From: Pictodentalium vernedei
Taxonomy: Eukaryota; Mollusca; Scaphopoda; Dentaliida; Dentaliidae
Direction of reading: 5' to 3'
DNA: 64,000 nucleotides
NCBI GenBank assembly: GCA_031216915.1
Contig: CM062289.1
Location: 251,033,113 to 251,097,112, forward strand
The translations under genes were made by a program, and so were the position numbers. Numbering within the stretch: the first letter of the stretch is position 1; the number at the start of each line of letters is the position of its first letter. The notes beneath the pieces were generated by a model, which had not been told where the DNA came from, did no database searches, and saw only the letters and a list, made by a program, of their open reading frames with translations. Shown here piece after piece: positions 44,566 to 57,105 of the stretch.

Positions 44566-46418
44566 TAGCTCAACTTGACAAAGTCAAGCTGAGCTATTGC
44601 CATCACTTCTCGTCCGTCGGCGTACGTACGTACATACGTTAGTACGTACGTCCACAATTTCCTTTGGCACACCTCACAGGTCGCATTTATGATCAGATGA
44701 CTTTGAAACTTGGCATGCTTGTTTGGGGTGACCTCTAGATGGGAGCTATCGATTTTCTTCAATTTCCGTCAAAAAATGTTGCCGCGGCCAACGTTCTTAG
44801 AATTTAGTTTAGTCAAACCACAATATTTCCCTTTGGCACACCCTACAGGGCACATTTATGATTTGATTGCTTTGAAACCTGGTATGCTTATTTAGGGTGA
44901 CCTCTAGATGGGAGCTATCGATTTTCTTCAATTTCTGGCAAAAAATGTTGCCACGGCCAACGTTCGTAGAACTTAGTTTAGTCAGACCTCAATATTTCAC
45001 TTTGGCACACCCTACAGGGCCCATTTATGATCAGATTGCTTTAAAACCTGGTATGCTTGTTTGGGGAGACCTCTAGATGGGTGCTATGGATTTTCTTCAA
45101 TTTCTGTCAAAAAATGTTGCCGCGCCCAACGTTCTTAGAACTTAGTTTAGTCAGAAGACTCAATATTTCCCTTTGGCACACCCTACAGGGTACATTTATG
45201 ATCGGATTGCTTTGAAACCTGGCATGCTTGTTTGGGGTGACCTCTAGATGGGAGCTATCGATTTTCTTCAATTTCCGTCAAAAAATGGTGCCGCAGCCAA
45301 CGTTCTTAGAACTTAGTTTAGTCAAACCACAATATTTCCCTTTGGCACACCCTACAGGGCACATTTATGATTTGATTGCTTTGAAACCTGGTATGCTTAT
45401 TTAGGGTGACCTCTAGATGGGAGCTATCGAGTTTCTTCAATTTTTGGCAAAAAATGTTGCTACGGCCAACGTTCGTAGAACTTAGTTTAGTCAGACCTCA
45501 ATATTTTCCTTACTACACCCTACAGGGCCCATTTATGATCAGATTGATTTGAAACCAGCTGGTATGCTTGTTTGGGGAGACCTCTAGATGGGAGCTATCG
45601 ATTTTCTGCAATTTCTGTCAAAAAATGTTGCCGCGGCCAACGTTCTTAGAACTTAGTTTAGTCAGAAGACTCAATATTTCCCTTTGGCACACCCTACAGG
45701 GTACATTTATGATTTGATTGCTTTGAAACCTGGTATGCTTGTTTGGGGAGACCTCTAGATGGGAGCTATCGATTTTCTTCAATTTCCGTCACAAAATGTT
45801 GCCGCGGCCAACGTTCTTGGAACTTAGTTTAGTCAGAAGACTCAATATTTCCTTTGGCACACCCTACAGGGCACATTTATGATTGGATTGCTTTGAAACC
45901 TTTCATGCTTGTTTGGGGTGACCTCTAGATGGGAGCTATCGATTTTCTTCAATTTCCATCAAAAAATGTTGTCGCAGCCAACATTCTTAGAACTTAGTTT
46001 AGTCAGACCACAATATTTCCCTTTGGCTCACCCTACAGGGCACATTTATGATTAGATTGCTTTGAAACCTGGTATGCTTATTTACGGTGACCTCTAGATG
46101 GGAGCTATTGATTTTCTTCCATTTCCGTCAAAAAATGTTGCCACGGCCAACGTTCTTAGAATTTAGTCTAGTCAGACCACAATATTTCCCTTTTATACAC
46201 CCTACAGGGCACATTTAGGATCGGATTGCTTTGAAACCTGGCATGCTTGTTTGGGGAGGCCTCTAGATGGAGCTATCGATTTTCTTCGGTTTCTGTCAAA
46301 AAATGTTGCCACTGAAAAAATGACTTTGGTACCAATGATCTTCAATTTTGCCATTTCATTTATAACTTACCAAGTTCAAGTTTGTCAAGTTGAGCTACAG
46401 TGTCATTGACACTTTCAT
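44566..46418 (+). mobile_element. AGCTCAACTT-family element (HINE-like), copy 3, with empty site
   Basis: The 5' end AGCTCAACTTGAC-aaa-GTCAAGCTGAGCT forms a hairpin. Ten units of about 170 bp follow (landmarks: tttggcacaccctacaggg, tttatgatt, ttgaaacctgg, tgacctctagatgggagc, tcgattttcttcaattt, aatgttgcc, gccaacgttc). The 3' end is CAAGTTGAGCT, hairpin AGTGTCATTGACACT, TTCAT. Unit A at 39818-39834 (gccatttttggttgcc) shows the site without it: the element sits between T residues with no target duplication. Confidence 0.75.
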
Positions 46419-48520
46419 TTGGTTGCCTTTTCTATCAATTTGGAATGGGTTAATTTCAAACACTTTTCATGTACGTATTCACAATTGACTATCAAGCATA
46501 TTTGCTGTCGTTAGTTTGGTTGTAAAGTTTAACCCTATCCCATTCTGGATGCATAAAAGTAGGTACCGTCCAAAAGATTTCCAATTTTTTCAGAATTTGG
46601 TAAATTTAGGTGGCGATTTACTCCATTTTTAATTGCTTGAGCTCTGAATGTTTTCTATAGCTGCTTGCAGCAGTCAAAGTATGACAAATTTTGTTCTATA
46701 TGTTATTATTAAAAGTTTAATCCTTGGCAGATTTGAGACTTCCCATAAGGGTACTGTGAATATTTGTTATTTTCGCCAACTTCAAGAGCAATTTTTTCTA
46801 ATTACTAGGTAGTTGTAATAATTATTTTGGTATGGCTAGATGCAACAATGATTGTGGAAGAAAGTTACTGTTTACTTCTTAATCTCAAATTTAACCCTCT
46901 AGCACAATGAGGGAGGGAATAAGAGTACCATTTGAAAATGCCAAAATTAGCCATTTTTGGTTGCCTTTACTATCATTTTGGAAAGGGTTAATTTCAAACA
47001 CTTTTCATGTACGTATTCACAATTGACTATCAAGCATATTTGCTGTTGTTAGTTTGGTTGTAATGTTTAACCCTATCCCATTCTGGTTGCATAAATGTAG
47101 GTACCATCCAAAAAATTTCCAATTTTTTCAGAATTTTGTAAATTTAGGTGGCGATTTACTCCATTTTTAATTGCTTGAGCTCTGAATGTTTTCTGTAGCT
47201 GCTTGCAGCAGTCAATGTATGACAAAGTTTGTTCTATATGTTATTATTAAAAGTTTAACCCTTGGCAGATTTGAGACTTCCCATAAGGGTACTGTCAGAA
47301 TAATTGTTATTTTCGCCAACGTTTACATGCACTTTCTCAGCACTGGAGCCATATTGTCTCAAAACCTTTTCCATGAGAGGATTGGGCCTTCATCCAAGAA
47401 CAATTTTGCTGTTATATATTTTATTCAAAGTTTTAACCTTCACCCATTTTTCGGGCCTTGAATTTGAGTGCCCTAAATTCTTCATAAAATTGGCTAATTT
47501 GGAGCTCACTTTTTTTCCATTTTCGAAAGGAATATCGAAAAATGATTTACATGTTCGTATTTACACTTGCCTACCGAGCATATTTGCTGTTGTAAGTTTG
47601 GTTGTAAAGTTTAACCCTATGCTCGTTCTGTTTGCATAAAGATAGGTGCAGTCCAAAAAAACTCTCTCGTTTTCAGAATTTGGTAAGTTTAAGTGACGAT
47701 TTACTCCATTCCTAATTGATTGAGCGCTGAACGTTTTCTATGGCTGTATGCAGCAGTCACAGTATGACAACTTTTGTTTTATATGTCATTATTAAAAGTT
47801 TAAGCGTTGGCAGATTCGAGACTGCCCATATGGGTAGGGTCGGAATAATTTTAATTTTCATAGAATCACTGAATATTGATTAGCGTGCAGTGGTAGTTTG
47901 GAATAGAATATCTGAAAATTCACAGTTCAATTCCAAGAATATTTTCTGTTATAAGGTTGCTGTAAAGTTTAACGCAATCCCTGTCTCAGATGCATAATGG
48001 TAGATGCCGTCAAAAAAAACTCATTTTTTCAGAATTTCGTAGGTTTAAGTGACAATTTACTCCATTCCTAATTCATTGAGCGCTGAATGTTTTCTATGCT
48101 TGCATGCAGCAAGCATAGCATGACAAATTCTGTTTTATACGTCATTATCAAACGTTTAACCCTTGGCATATTTAGGAGTTCGCATGTGGGTATAGTCGGA
48201 ATAATACTTATTTTCGTAAAATCAATCCCTGAATATATTGGTAACCATGCAGTGGCCTTTCAGTGGTGCTACATGAAGCCGCAAATAGTTAAGGTTGAAA
48301 AGTTCATCAAATAGACAAATATAATACCTAACTCAGCCGGTGACAGGTAAATAATGAATGGAAATGTAGTTGAGTTGAGAATAAAGTAGGGACGAGTCGG
48401 GCCCTCGGTTTCCACCTGATCCACGGTATTTCCACGCGGTCTCGGCACTTGACAAAGATACTAAACTGTCGGGCAGGGACAGTAGGAAACATTCTGAGAA
48501 TTTCAAGTTGCTGCCTTGTG

Positions 48521-48589
48521 TGATCGGGACATAATTGGAATATATCCGACATTGTATCTGTCGGATATATTCCAATTATGTCCCAATCA
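48521..48589. repeat. 31-bp-arm hairpin (unit B)
   Basis: The counterpart of 40873-40941, with one mismatch near the outer end of the right arm (tcccaatca). Confidence 0.92.
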
Positions 48590-48854
48590 CTTCACCCCGT
48601 TTGTCCTCATGGGGGCACCATGACGACGTGTACTAAGGCATACTGCATGTCGATGGGGCGCATGTCTTCAACCAATCTAACCCTGTCTGTGCTACAGTGC
48701 GGAGGAACTATGTTGGGGAGCTGGCAGCTGCTCGTCATTGCTCGGTGGTTCTCTCTGGGTACCCCGGCTTCCTCCACCCATACAACTGTCACCGACATAA
48801 TATGACCTTGGCTGTTAATGTGTCGTTAAAACCTAATAAATAAATAAATAAATC
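48590..48854 (+). mobile_element. SINE lacking its tRNA head (unit B)
   Basis: The orthologous copy of 40942-41196 within the duplicated unit, with a slightly longer middle (cattgctcggtggttctc). Confidence 0.85.
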
Positions 48855-49377
48855 CAGTACCAATTTTGCTCGTACAAATATAGTACCGTCAGACAAAATT
48901 CATTTTCTGATTAATTTCGTACTTTTCTGTACTCACCTTCCCTGAGTAAGATTGGTATACCTTTTCAATCTCAGATTTTACCCTCAAGCACAATGAGAGT
49001 GAGAGTAAGTGTACCATTTGGAAATACCCAAATTATCCAACTTTGGTTGCTCTCTACTATCATTTTGGAATGGGTTAATTTGAGACACTTTGCTTTGCTA
49101 TATGCAGAGATGTTTAATCAATAAATCCGGCTTTAGTTATGTTCTGGGACTTAATGAAACATGTGCTTTGGCCACTTAAAAATAGCACTGTCTGCAAAAA
49201 ATGCCTCTGAGTGAATACTCACTTGTCCAAAAACAAAAAGGAAAGAGCTCTTTGAGCTTTCCATAACTGCTTTCCAAAATCAATGGGGAACAAATTTTGT
49301 GTTATATGTTTTGGTGTTCTGTGTTATCCAACACCAGTTTGGCCGTACAAATATGAATACCGCCAGGAAATAAAGCG

Positions 49378-49708
49378 CATTTTCTCGGTGATAGACTGTT
49401 TGACTTCTATGATAGATGTCCCGAGTTTGATCCCTGTCGGGGACGACCCACGTAATGTCCTTGGGCAAGGCACTTTATCCCGGTTGCCAACATGGGGGCA
49501 CGATGATGCCATTTACTAAGGCGTTCTGCATATCAATGGTGCACATGTCTTCAACCGCTGGTACCCTTGAACATAATTAGAATGTTGAGCTGACAGTTGC
49601 TCGTCGATGCTCGGTGGTTCTCCGACTTCCCCCACCCGTAAAACTGTCACGGTCATGATTAGCCATTGTGGATAAGTATGTGACCGTAAACACCAATAAA
49701 TAAATACC
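49378..49708 (+). mobile_element. SINE, decayed head (unit B)
   Basis: The counterpart of 41735-42073, shortened by small deletions in the middle (gtacccttgaacata and ctccgactt junctions). Confidence 0.85.
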
Positions 49709-50152
49709 GTCGGGGAAACCCTCTGTGAAATCCTTCTGTCAATAAATAGCAAAGTAGTAATGTAATGCAAGAAATATTAACAAGCTGTTCAACATCCCTT
49801 TAATCAACTCATTTTGACTTGAACTGTACCCATCACTGTGTATACTAGCTCTCTAGATAGTTTAAACCATATCAAATAAACAACTAATTTGTGTGTGACA
49901 GTAACTCATATTACATGTATTTCATTGTATCTGAAACAGATATGTTGGAAAAATTGTGAAATCATGGAGTAGGAAGCTTACCCTCGTTTGTTGACAAATC
50001 CCACACATTCACAAACAGATAGAATGATAGAGAATAAATTAATTATTGATATTTAAGGTCACTTTCAGCATCTACAGCTATATCATGACCATAATATAGG
50101 TAATTATTCAAGTCCAGGTATTCATTGCATAGGCGTACAGGGATATTTTTCA

Positions 50153-50178
50153 GGGGGGGGGGGGGGGGGGGGGGGGGG
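50153..50178. repeat. 26-bp poly-G run
   Basis: The homologous place in unit A (42520-42540) reads as a short, interrupted G tract, so this homopolymer has expanded or contracted since duplication. Confidence 0.95.
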
Positions 50179-50267
50179 AGTGAACCCTTATAGCCCGAAA
50201 AAGTTGAATGCCAAATGCCGGTATGGGAGAGGGGGAGGGGGGGGGGGGGGCTCCCACCACCCATTGA

Positions 50268-50559
50268 GTACCTGGAGAGAACCACTGAGCAATGGCAAGT
50301 GACTCAGACTCCCCAACATACTAACTCCACAAAAGGAGGGTTAGTATTGGTTGAAGACAAGTGCACCCTCAAAGTACCCTTAGTTCACATCGCCATCTAA
50401 CACCCCCCCCCCCCCCCCCCCCCCCTCCATGTTTGAAATTAAATTGGGATGAAGTGTCTTGCTCAAGGACACAATGTGGTTGCCACAGGTGGAATTCGAT
50501 ACGAGGACTTCTTGGATTGCAACAATCATGTCTACCTTCTGAGCCACCACGCTCCCGTA
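50268..50559 (-). mobile_element. SINE, reverse orientation (unit B)
   Basis: The counterpart of 42636-42931, also interrupted by a poly-C run (50402-50425). Confidence 0.85.
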
Positions 50560-50595
50560 ATATTTAGTAATAGAACTCTTTATATGTACTTGTGT

Positions 50596-50665
50596 GGTGG
50601 TCATAATTAACCATTGTGCAAAAATATGTGACCTTAAGCACCAATAACTAACTAAATAAATAAAT
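50596..50665 (+). mobile_element. SINE 3' tail fragment, absent from unit A
   Basis: ggtcataattaaccattgtgca...atgtgaccttaagcacc followed by aactaactaaataaataaat matches the SINE tail. Unit A has no counterpart between tatgtgtacttgtgtg and aatataaatgaac (42953-42980), so this was gained in B or lost in A. Confidence 0.8.
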
Positions 50666-52666
50666 GTACTTGTGTGATTATAAATGAATAATATTAACGT
50701 GGATATGGTTCCACTGAATCAACTTGTACAGTAGAGTGGTCAGTTTACTTGCAACTTCTAAGTAATGAGATAGGAAAACAACATTTTGTGTGGAAAACCA
50801 AAATGTTTTGTGGTCATTTCTGGCAACTAAATTGTCTGAAATTTTCTGGCATATTGGCTGAAAAATCGGCTCCTTCCTGACTCAGGAGTGGGATGGGGCA
50901 CAGTCCTCCATGAAACCCCGTCCCGTACGCCCATAATTCATATGTACTTATTTTTTTCAAAGCAGAAAGGACATCGCTTGTTTTGCTTTCAATGAAAATA
51001 TTCTGTAATTATTGAAGAGCAAATTTTGTGTTAATTGTATTGGAGTCCTGCTGTATCTCAAATATCTGGTTTGGCTGCATAAAAACTACATGTAGTAGCA
51101 TCACAAAAGCTTTGATTTCCACTAAATTTTCTGTTTTCAAAACTGATCGATAGTTTTGTGTACAATACAGTTTGCCTTTTCAGATTAAAAAGTTGGGAAA
51201 GCCCGTAATTTGTCCAACAAATTACAATTCTCTAGTTTTTTTTGTTTTTTTTCCTCCCTGAATTTTGCCTGTTGAACTGCTCGAAAACAAGCTGTACGAT
51301 TTTGACCAAATTTGGCACACTTATGTATTGGCATAAAATCTCGTGAAATGCGGTATCCTCATATCTGTGAAAACGCATATTTTCAAAATATTCTGCCAAA
51401 ACCTTCAAAATTTCACCATTTTTCGAATGTATCAAAATTGTTTACAGTTATTTAGCTCAAATTCTCCACACATTTAGAGCATAATATGATACACCACAAT
51501 CACCACTTAAATCTTTCAACATTAACCCCCCACTGGCCAAAAATGACATGAATATAGATTTTTTCTTCAAAATTGACCAACTTCAAGGGCAAATTTCTCT
51601 AATAACAAGGTTGTTGTAACAATTATTTTGTATGGCTAGATGCAACAATGATTGTGGAAGAAAGTTACTGTTTACTTCTTAATCTCAGATTTAACCCTCA
51701 AGAACAATGAGGGCGAGAATAAGAGTACCGTTTGAAAATGCCAAAATTAGCCATGTTTGGTTGCTTTTTCTATCATTTTGGAAAGGGTTAATTTTAAAAA
51801 CTTTTCATGTACGTATACACAATTGACTACCGAGCATATTTGCTGTTGTAAGTTTTGTTGTAAAGTTTAACCCTATCCCATTCTGGTTGCATAAAAGTAG
51901 GTACCGTCAAAAAAACTCCAATTTTTCAGAATTTGGTAAGTTTAGGTGGCGATTTACTCCATTTTTAATTGCTTGAGCGCTGAATGTTTTCTATAGCTGC
52001 TTGCAGCAGTCAAAGTGTGACAAATTTTGTCCTATATGTTATTATTAAAAGTTTAACCTTTGGCAGATTTGAGACTTCCCATAAAGGTACTGTCGGAATA
52101 ATTGTTATTTTCACCAACGTTTACATGCACTTTCTCAGCACTGGAGCCATATTGTCTCAAAACCTTTTCCATGAGAGGATTGGGCCTTCATCCAAGAACA
52201 ATTTTGCTGTTATATATTTTATTCAAAGTTTTAACCTTCACCCAGTTTTCGGGCCTTGAATTTGAGTGCCCTAAATTCTTCATAAAATTGGCTAATTTGG
52301 AGCTCACTTTTCTTCCATTTTTGAAAGGAATATCGAAAAATGATTTACATGTTCGTATTTACAATTGCCTACCGGGCATATTTGCTATTGTAAGTTAGGT
52401 TGTAAAGTAACCCTATGCTCGTTCTGTTTGCATAAAGATAGGTGCAGTCCAAAAAAACTATCGTTTTTCAGAATTTGGTAAGTTTAAGTGACGATTTACT
52501 CCATTCCTAATTGATTGAGCGCTGAACGTTTTCTATGGCTGTATGCAGCAGTCATAGTATGATAACTTTTGTTTTATATGTCATTATTAAGAGTTTAACC
52601 GTTGGCAGATTCGAGACTGCCCAAATGGGTATGGTCGGAATAATTTTAATTTCTTATCAACTTGCT

Positions 52667-52886
52667 CACAATTGTTTACTTCAGGCTTGCACTACAGTGG
52701 AAGTCCCTAACTCGGATAAAATACTCTCTATTTTTGTCTTTCCCAAGCAATTTGGGAAAGAAAAGTGGTGCAAAAGCACCAATAAAAAATAAGCCAAAAC
52801 TGGGTCGAGTGCAACCAGCGCAGACCATGACTTCCGTTGCCAGTGCACATATACCGTCTCTAAAGACTCATTCTTTTTATAATCCG
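52667..52886 (+). repeat. DIRS left inverted terminal repeat
   Basis: It is the reverse complement of 58867-59118 with few changes. It is about 32 bp shorter: the right copy carries an extra segment (tggagttgtacttgg...cgtcccgtac, about 58925-58958) between the shared gaagtc and tctgcgc blocks. Both contain a small hairpin tttcccaagcaatttgggaaa. Confidence 0.9.
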
Positions 52887-53329
52887 CTTCGTGTCGAGAT
52901 GTTTTTGCACGCTTATCAGTGTTTCTCCAGCTCGATGTTTGATGATTCCTGATTCATTGTACATCAGTGTATCCTTTGTATTCTCAGGAACAGTGTTTTT
53001 TATATTCTCTTTTATATTATATATCCATAATGTATATTTAATTGTTCTCTCTCGAGTCGCGTGCGAATTTCGTGTGCCATGCGGTTCGGACTTATAATAT
53101 TTCACAATTATTGTTAATGCTTTATTTGCTAAATTTTCTAATTGTGTTAGAGTTAGGTGTCAGTGGGGTACCACTCCTACAGTTTTTCTTCTTTCTTTTG
53201 AGAGTAGTCATCCTGTTGTGTGGTTTCCGGTCGACCGTCTGGGGTCTTTGTTTCTGTCACCTTTCTCTCTTCTTTGGGGGTGTTCTTCTGTTTTCTGATT
53301 TCACCTTCTCTGCTTCTCTCACCTCTATC

Positions 53330-55533
53330 ATGCCCAGGACAATTCCTTATGGGCAATGTCTGCTGCCAAAGTATGTGGACGATTTACATTCGTCTTGTTC
53401 CTCCTGTAATGGGTGTTCGGCCGAACGGCCATGTGGTGTCTGTGGATCATGGTCATCCACTTTCTGGGCGTCAGTTAACCGTGTCATTCGTTCTCGTGGC
53501 CGTGCCTCCCGCTCCCGCGGGAAAGGAGAATGTGGTCGTTCGGGGCCTCCCGAGCCGACCTTGTCTGGTGAGAGTTATTCCTCCTCCGTGGGGGATGTGC
53601 AGTCTTTTCCTGTAGTGGATACTGCAGGAGCCGTTGAGTGTTCTGGTGAAGAGGTGCCTGGTTCCGGGACTACGGTCCCCCTCCAGTCGACATCTGAGGC
53701 TGTCACTAGGGTTGTGACACCTCCTTCGGAGCCGAGCCGGTGTGCTCTCTCCACTATTTCACCAGCCTCAACGACTCCCGACGTATCTACTACTACTGCT
53801 GGTCCATCTGCTTCGTCGTCAGTTTCAGCTGGCCTCGGCTTTTCACTGCAGGGGCTGCAGGAATGTCCGGTACTGTAGACGTGGGATATCGGCCTCAGCC
53901 TTCCCTAACTTCAACTCGGCGAAGTCGGAAGGGGCTGCCGGCCGAACCCGTCTCTGTGGTCTCTTCGCCGTCGAGCACCACAGTTGTGTCTTTGGATTCG
54001 GATGTTCTTAGTGGAAACACTATGAACTCCGTGGCGTTTCTGTCTACTCATTCTGGCCTCATGACCAGTTTTGGGGGACCAACGCCTTTTGTGCAGCCTG
54101 GACCTTCTGCCCCGCAGAGGTCCGCGGTGACTCTCATGAGTTCTCGCCATATTGATCCTCGGGGTGCCTCGTACCCCTGTACACGTCTGCCTTCAGATGT
54201 TTCGGCTGCCGCCCGTCGTCCCGCGTCGGGTGTTTTGGAGGATCGTGACCCTTCGCTGGTTAAGAGGGTCAGAGGTGAAGCCACTTTGCCGGTTCGCTCC
54301 TCTGTCGAACCGGTCGGTACGGGCGGTGAGCTTAGGGAGGCCCTCTCCTTACTCACTCAGGTTCTTTCTAAGAGCCTTCCTGTTGCTTCCAGCGAGATTA
54401 TGAGTGGTTTCCAGGCGCCTCCTATGGTGCCGCCTCCCGGGATTGGAAACAGGCCGGTTTCTGATTCCCCTGGTGTCCCGACACCATGGGAGGCATTGGC
54501 TGGTTTGCCCACGATGGGCTATGTGTCTTCCGACTCTGGGGAGGAGTCCGACATGCTTGAGGTCGAGGGCCAGCAGTCTTCGGACTTGGGGGCAGATCTT
54601 GACTTTGTGTTTGGGTTTCTGCCTGATCTCAAACCTGCTAACCAGCCGACAGTGTCAGCCTGGCCGCGATCATCGGTCGCGCGCCAACAGCCTATGGAGC
54701 AACCTGCTTCTGGGCGCCTTCGACCGTGCCAGTCGGTACAGGTGGTTGAAGCTTTTTCAGCATTGGACTCCAAGCTGAATTCCAAGGCTCTGAAGACTTC
54801 GTTCTACACCAGGGTTGACACCTTTTTGCCTCCTGTGCGTTATCGTTCCTACGATTCCGCCAATCCGTCGGTCTGCCAGACTTTGACGGTTCTGGATCAG
54901 GACTCCACTTCCCTCGGGCTTTCCAAGCCCAAGTCTGCCGTCATTCCAATGACGACTCTGGAGTCCACGTTGGGCTTATCTAGAGAGATGCTTGGCATGC
55001 TTTCTCTCTCAGATCATGTCGTCTCAGCTTTGGCTGCTTATCTGCCTCCAGATAAGTTTGACGAGGTACAGGCTCCTTTGCGTGTGCTGTCCAAGGCATT
55101 TATGCATCTTACTCACACGCATGCCTGTAACACGGCTAATCTGGAATTAGTTCGAAGGGACGCTGTGCTGGACACAGGACGATCCCTTCCCGAGGAGCAG
55201 CGTGCTGCTCTTCGATCTGCTTCTTTGGCAGGTCCGCAACTTTTCCATGGTTCCGTGTCGACGGTCCGGGATGACGTCCTACGTCATTCCAAAGATCAGC
55301 TGCTGTTTCGTCAGCTTGATCAGCCTTCTAGGGGAGGCAAAGGCCGTTCCAAGCCTAACAAGTACCCTTCTGCTTCCTCTGTGAAGCAAAAGGCTGGTCC
55401 TTCTGCCGCCGCCTCTACTTCCTACTCAAGGGGTAAAGGTAAGGGTCGGCAGAATCGAGGGAAGTCTCAGGATTCTTCATTTCGTAGAGGAGGTGGTTTC
55501 TCCTCTTGCGGGCCTCGTCGGGGCTCAAAATGA
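53330..55533 (+). pseudogene. DIRS gag-like protein, one frameshift
   Basis: The ATG at 53330 opens a frame with a cysteine-rich N terminus (DLHSSCSSCNGC, then RPCGVCGSW) followed by arginine/serine-rich sequence. This resembles the CxxC-type start of DIRS/Ngaro gag-like proteins. That frame ends at 53878. Coding continues in the next frame, open from 53740 to 55533, so a frameshift lies within 53740-53878 in a serine/threonine-rich low-complexity part. The rest has a long disordered S/P/T-rich stretch, a central ordered part (roughly 54750-55330) and a basic tail (RGKGKGRQNRGK, FRRGGG) suited to RNA binding. Its end overlaps the RT frame by 41 bp. Upstream hydrophobic sequence in the same frame (53042-53329) looks untranslated. 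Confidence 0.75.
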
Positions 55534-56446
55534 AGGTCCTCACCTCGACTCGTCCCAGGGTGGAGGAAGGATAGCAGAGTTCGCAGACCATTGGGCCACC
55601 ATCACATCCGATCCATGGGTGTTAGATGTTGTTCGGTCCGGGCTGCGAATATCCTTCCGACGGCACCCCACTCTGTCAAGGGTGCCTCTTCCAACCACAG
55701 TTCCTTCAGACGTTTTACGTCGGGAACTTTTGTCCATGGAGATTGGCAATCTCCTGGCAAAGGGGGTGATCGAGGTCGTCAAGAACATTCAGTCAGTGGG
55801 TTTCTATTCCCGCCTGTTCTTGGTGCCGAAGAAGGACGGCCGGCTCCGACCGGTTATCGATCTGAGTATCCTGAACCAGTCTATCATTGCTCCCAAGTTC
55901 AGCATGGAGACTTTCAGGTCGGTCCGCCAATCAATTCACCAGGAAGATTTCGCAGCCAGCATTGACCTGCGAGACGCTTACTTCCATGTTCCGATGCATC
56001 GGGCATCACGGAAGTATCTCAGGTTCGCTTTTCTGGGGCGAGTTTACCAGTTCAAGGCCATGCCTTTCGGCCTCAACCTGGCTCCTTGGGCATTCACCAG
56101 ACTGATGTCGCATGTGATAGCATTCCATCGCACACAGTCCAGGGTGACTACTTCGGCATATCTGGACGATATCCTCCAGAGGCATTCCAATGCTGCCTTA
56201 CTGGAGTCGGATGTCGCCATTCTGTTGAGCTTGCTCACGTCTCTAGGATTCAGAGTCAACGAGAAGTCGGACCTGGTCCCTTCTCAGTCGTTTTGTCATC
56301 TGGGGATGTCTTTCCAAACCAAATTCAATTTGGTAGCGGTTCCCCAGGCCAAGTCTGTGATTCTTTCAGCTTTTGCTCTGACTCTGTCCCAGTCCACGTC
56401 CGCGACCGCTCGGAATTTTCTCCGGCTGATCGGTCTCTGCGGTTAG
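55493..56446 (+). CDS. DIRS reverse transcriptase domain (pol, part 1)
   Basis: It copies element RNA into DNA. Starting from the first ATG at 55493, motifs are: LFLVPKKDGRLRPVIDL (about 110-126), catalytic D158 in ASIDLRDAYFHV, MPFGLNLAPWAFTRLM (motif B), and YLDD with Y223, L224, D225, D226 (motif C). VNEKSDLVPSQSFCHLG follows. All catalytic aspartates are intact. The frame ends in TAG at 56444-56446, after LRLIGLCG. The family normally continues here into the RNase H domain, and the downstream sequence in the same frame does so (LGRLRVRPLQHFLL). I therefore read the TAG as a nonsense mutation. It overlaps gag by 41 bp in a different frame, so expression would need frameshifting or reinitiation. 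Confidence 0.88.
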   Translation: MVSPLAGLVGAQNEGPHLDSSQGGGRIAEFADHWATITSDPWVLDVVRSGLRISFRRHPTLSRVPLPTTVPSDVLRRELLSMEIGNLLAKGVIEVVKNIQSVGFYSRLFLVPKKDGRLRPVIDLSILNQSIIAPKFSMETFRSVRQSIHQEDFAASIDLRDAYFHVPMHRASRKYLRFAFLGRVYQFKAMPFGLNLAPWAFTRLMSHVIAFHRTQSRVTTSAYLDDILQRHSNAALLESDVAILLSLLTSLGFRVNEKSDLVPSQSFCHLGMSFQTKFNLVAVPQAKSVILSAFALTLSQSTSATARNFLRLIGLCG

Positions 56447-57105
56447 ATGACGGATCTCATTCCTCTAGGTCGGCTGCGTGTCAGACCTCTCCAACACTTT
56501 CTGCTCAGTTGTTGGAGGCCGAATGTAGATTCTCTGGATCAGGTGCTTCCGTTTCCAGAATCTCTGTATCCTCACCTTCTTCCCTGGACAGATGTTCAGT
56601 GGATTACGCAGGGTGTTCCATTGGACTTACCCACGTCCAATCGCGTTATGACGGCAGATGCCAGCGATCTCGGATGGGGTGCGACGTTGGATCCTCTCGG
56701 TCTTTCCCTACACGGGATGCGGGACCAGGATCAAGCAGCTCTACACATCAACCAGAAGGAGCTTCTTGCTCTTCTTCTGAGTTTCAGACAGTGGATCCCT
56801 CACCTGTCGAATCGCCAGGTCCTTCTGCTCTCCGACAATTCGACAGTGGTTGCTTTCTTCGGAACCAGGGCGGCACGCACTCGGTTCCGATGTACGAATT
56901 AGCTCAGGATCTTCTACTGCTCGCTCAGGATGTTCACGCCGGAGTGGTTGTTCGTCACATTCCCGGTCGTCTGAACGTCCTAGCCGACTCCCTGTCCCGA
57001 CAGGGCAGGGTTATTTCCACCGAGTGGATGCTTCACAGGGCAGTGTTCCAGTCGCTTTGCGATCTCTGGGGACGTCCCCACATCGACATCTTTGTGACTC
57101 GTTGA
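56447..57105 (+). pseudogene. DIRS RNase H domain (pol, part 2), frameshifted
   Basis: In the RT frame from 56447, RNase H acidic positions are visible: D in MTADASDLGWGA, E in HINQKELLALLL, D in LLSDNSTVVAFF. The frame then leaves the family pattern near 56862 and stops at 56902. The neighbouring frame picks it up as RNQGGTHSVPMYELAQDL, then HIPGRLNVLADSLSRQG and LWGRPHIDIFVTR. A one-step frameshift near 56855-56865 (in ttcttcgg) therefore interrupts it. A TGA at 57103-57105 follows; the same frame then runs into the recombinase region. Confidence 0.85.

Larger units (their letters stand above)
43500..51235 (+). repeat. Complex repeat unit B
   Basis: Runs of hundreds of bases are nearly identical to unit A (e.g. 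40160-43500 against 47830-51235). Extra length comes from an inserted AGCTCAACTT-family element (44566-46418) and additional 540 bp subunits (46419-47830). It ends with gggaaagcccgtaatttgtcc at 51195. Confidence 0.8.

Noticed and set aside
44611..44651. Regulatory palindrome in the cgtacgtacgtacatacg run
   Set aside because: A simple tetranucleotide repeat at the start of a non-coding element; no further support.
53042..53329. Hydrophobic N-terminal extension of DIRS gag
   Set aside because: The frame is open but the cysteine-rich family-like part starts at the ATG at 53330; the upstream part is more likely leader DNA.
54048..54785. Arg/Ser-rich minus-strand frames in the DIRS gag
   Set aside because: Reverse-strand shadows in GC-rich coding DNA.
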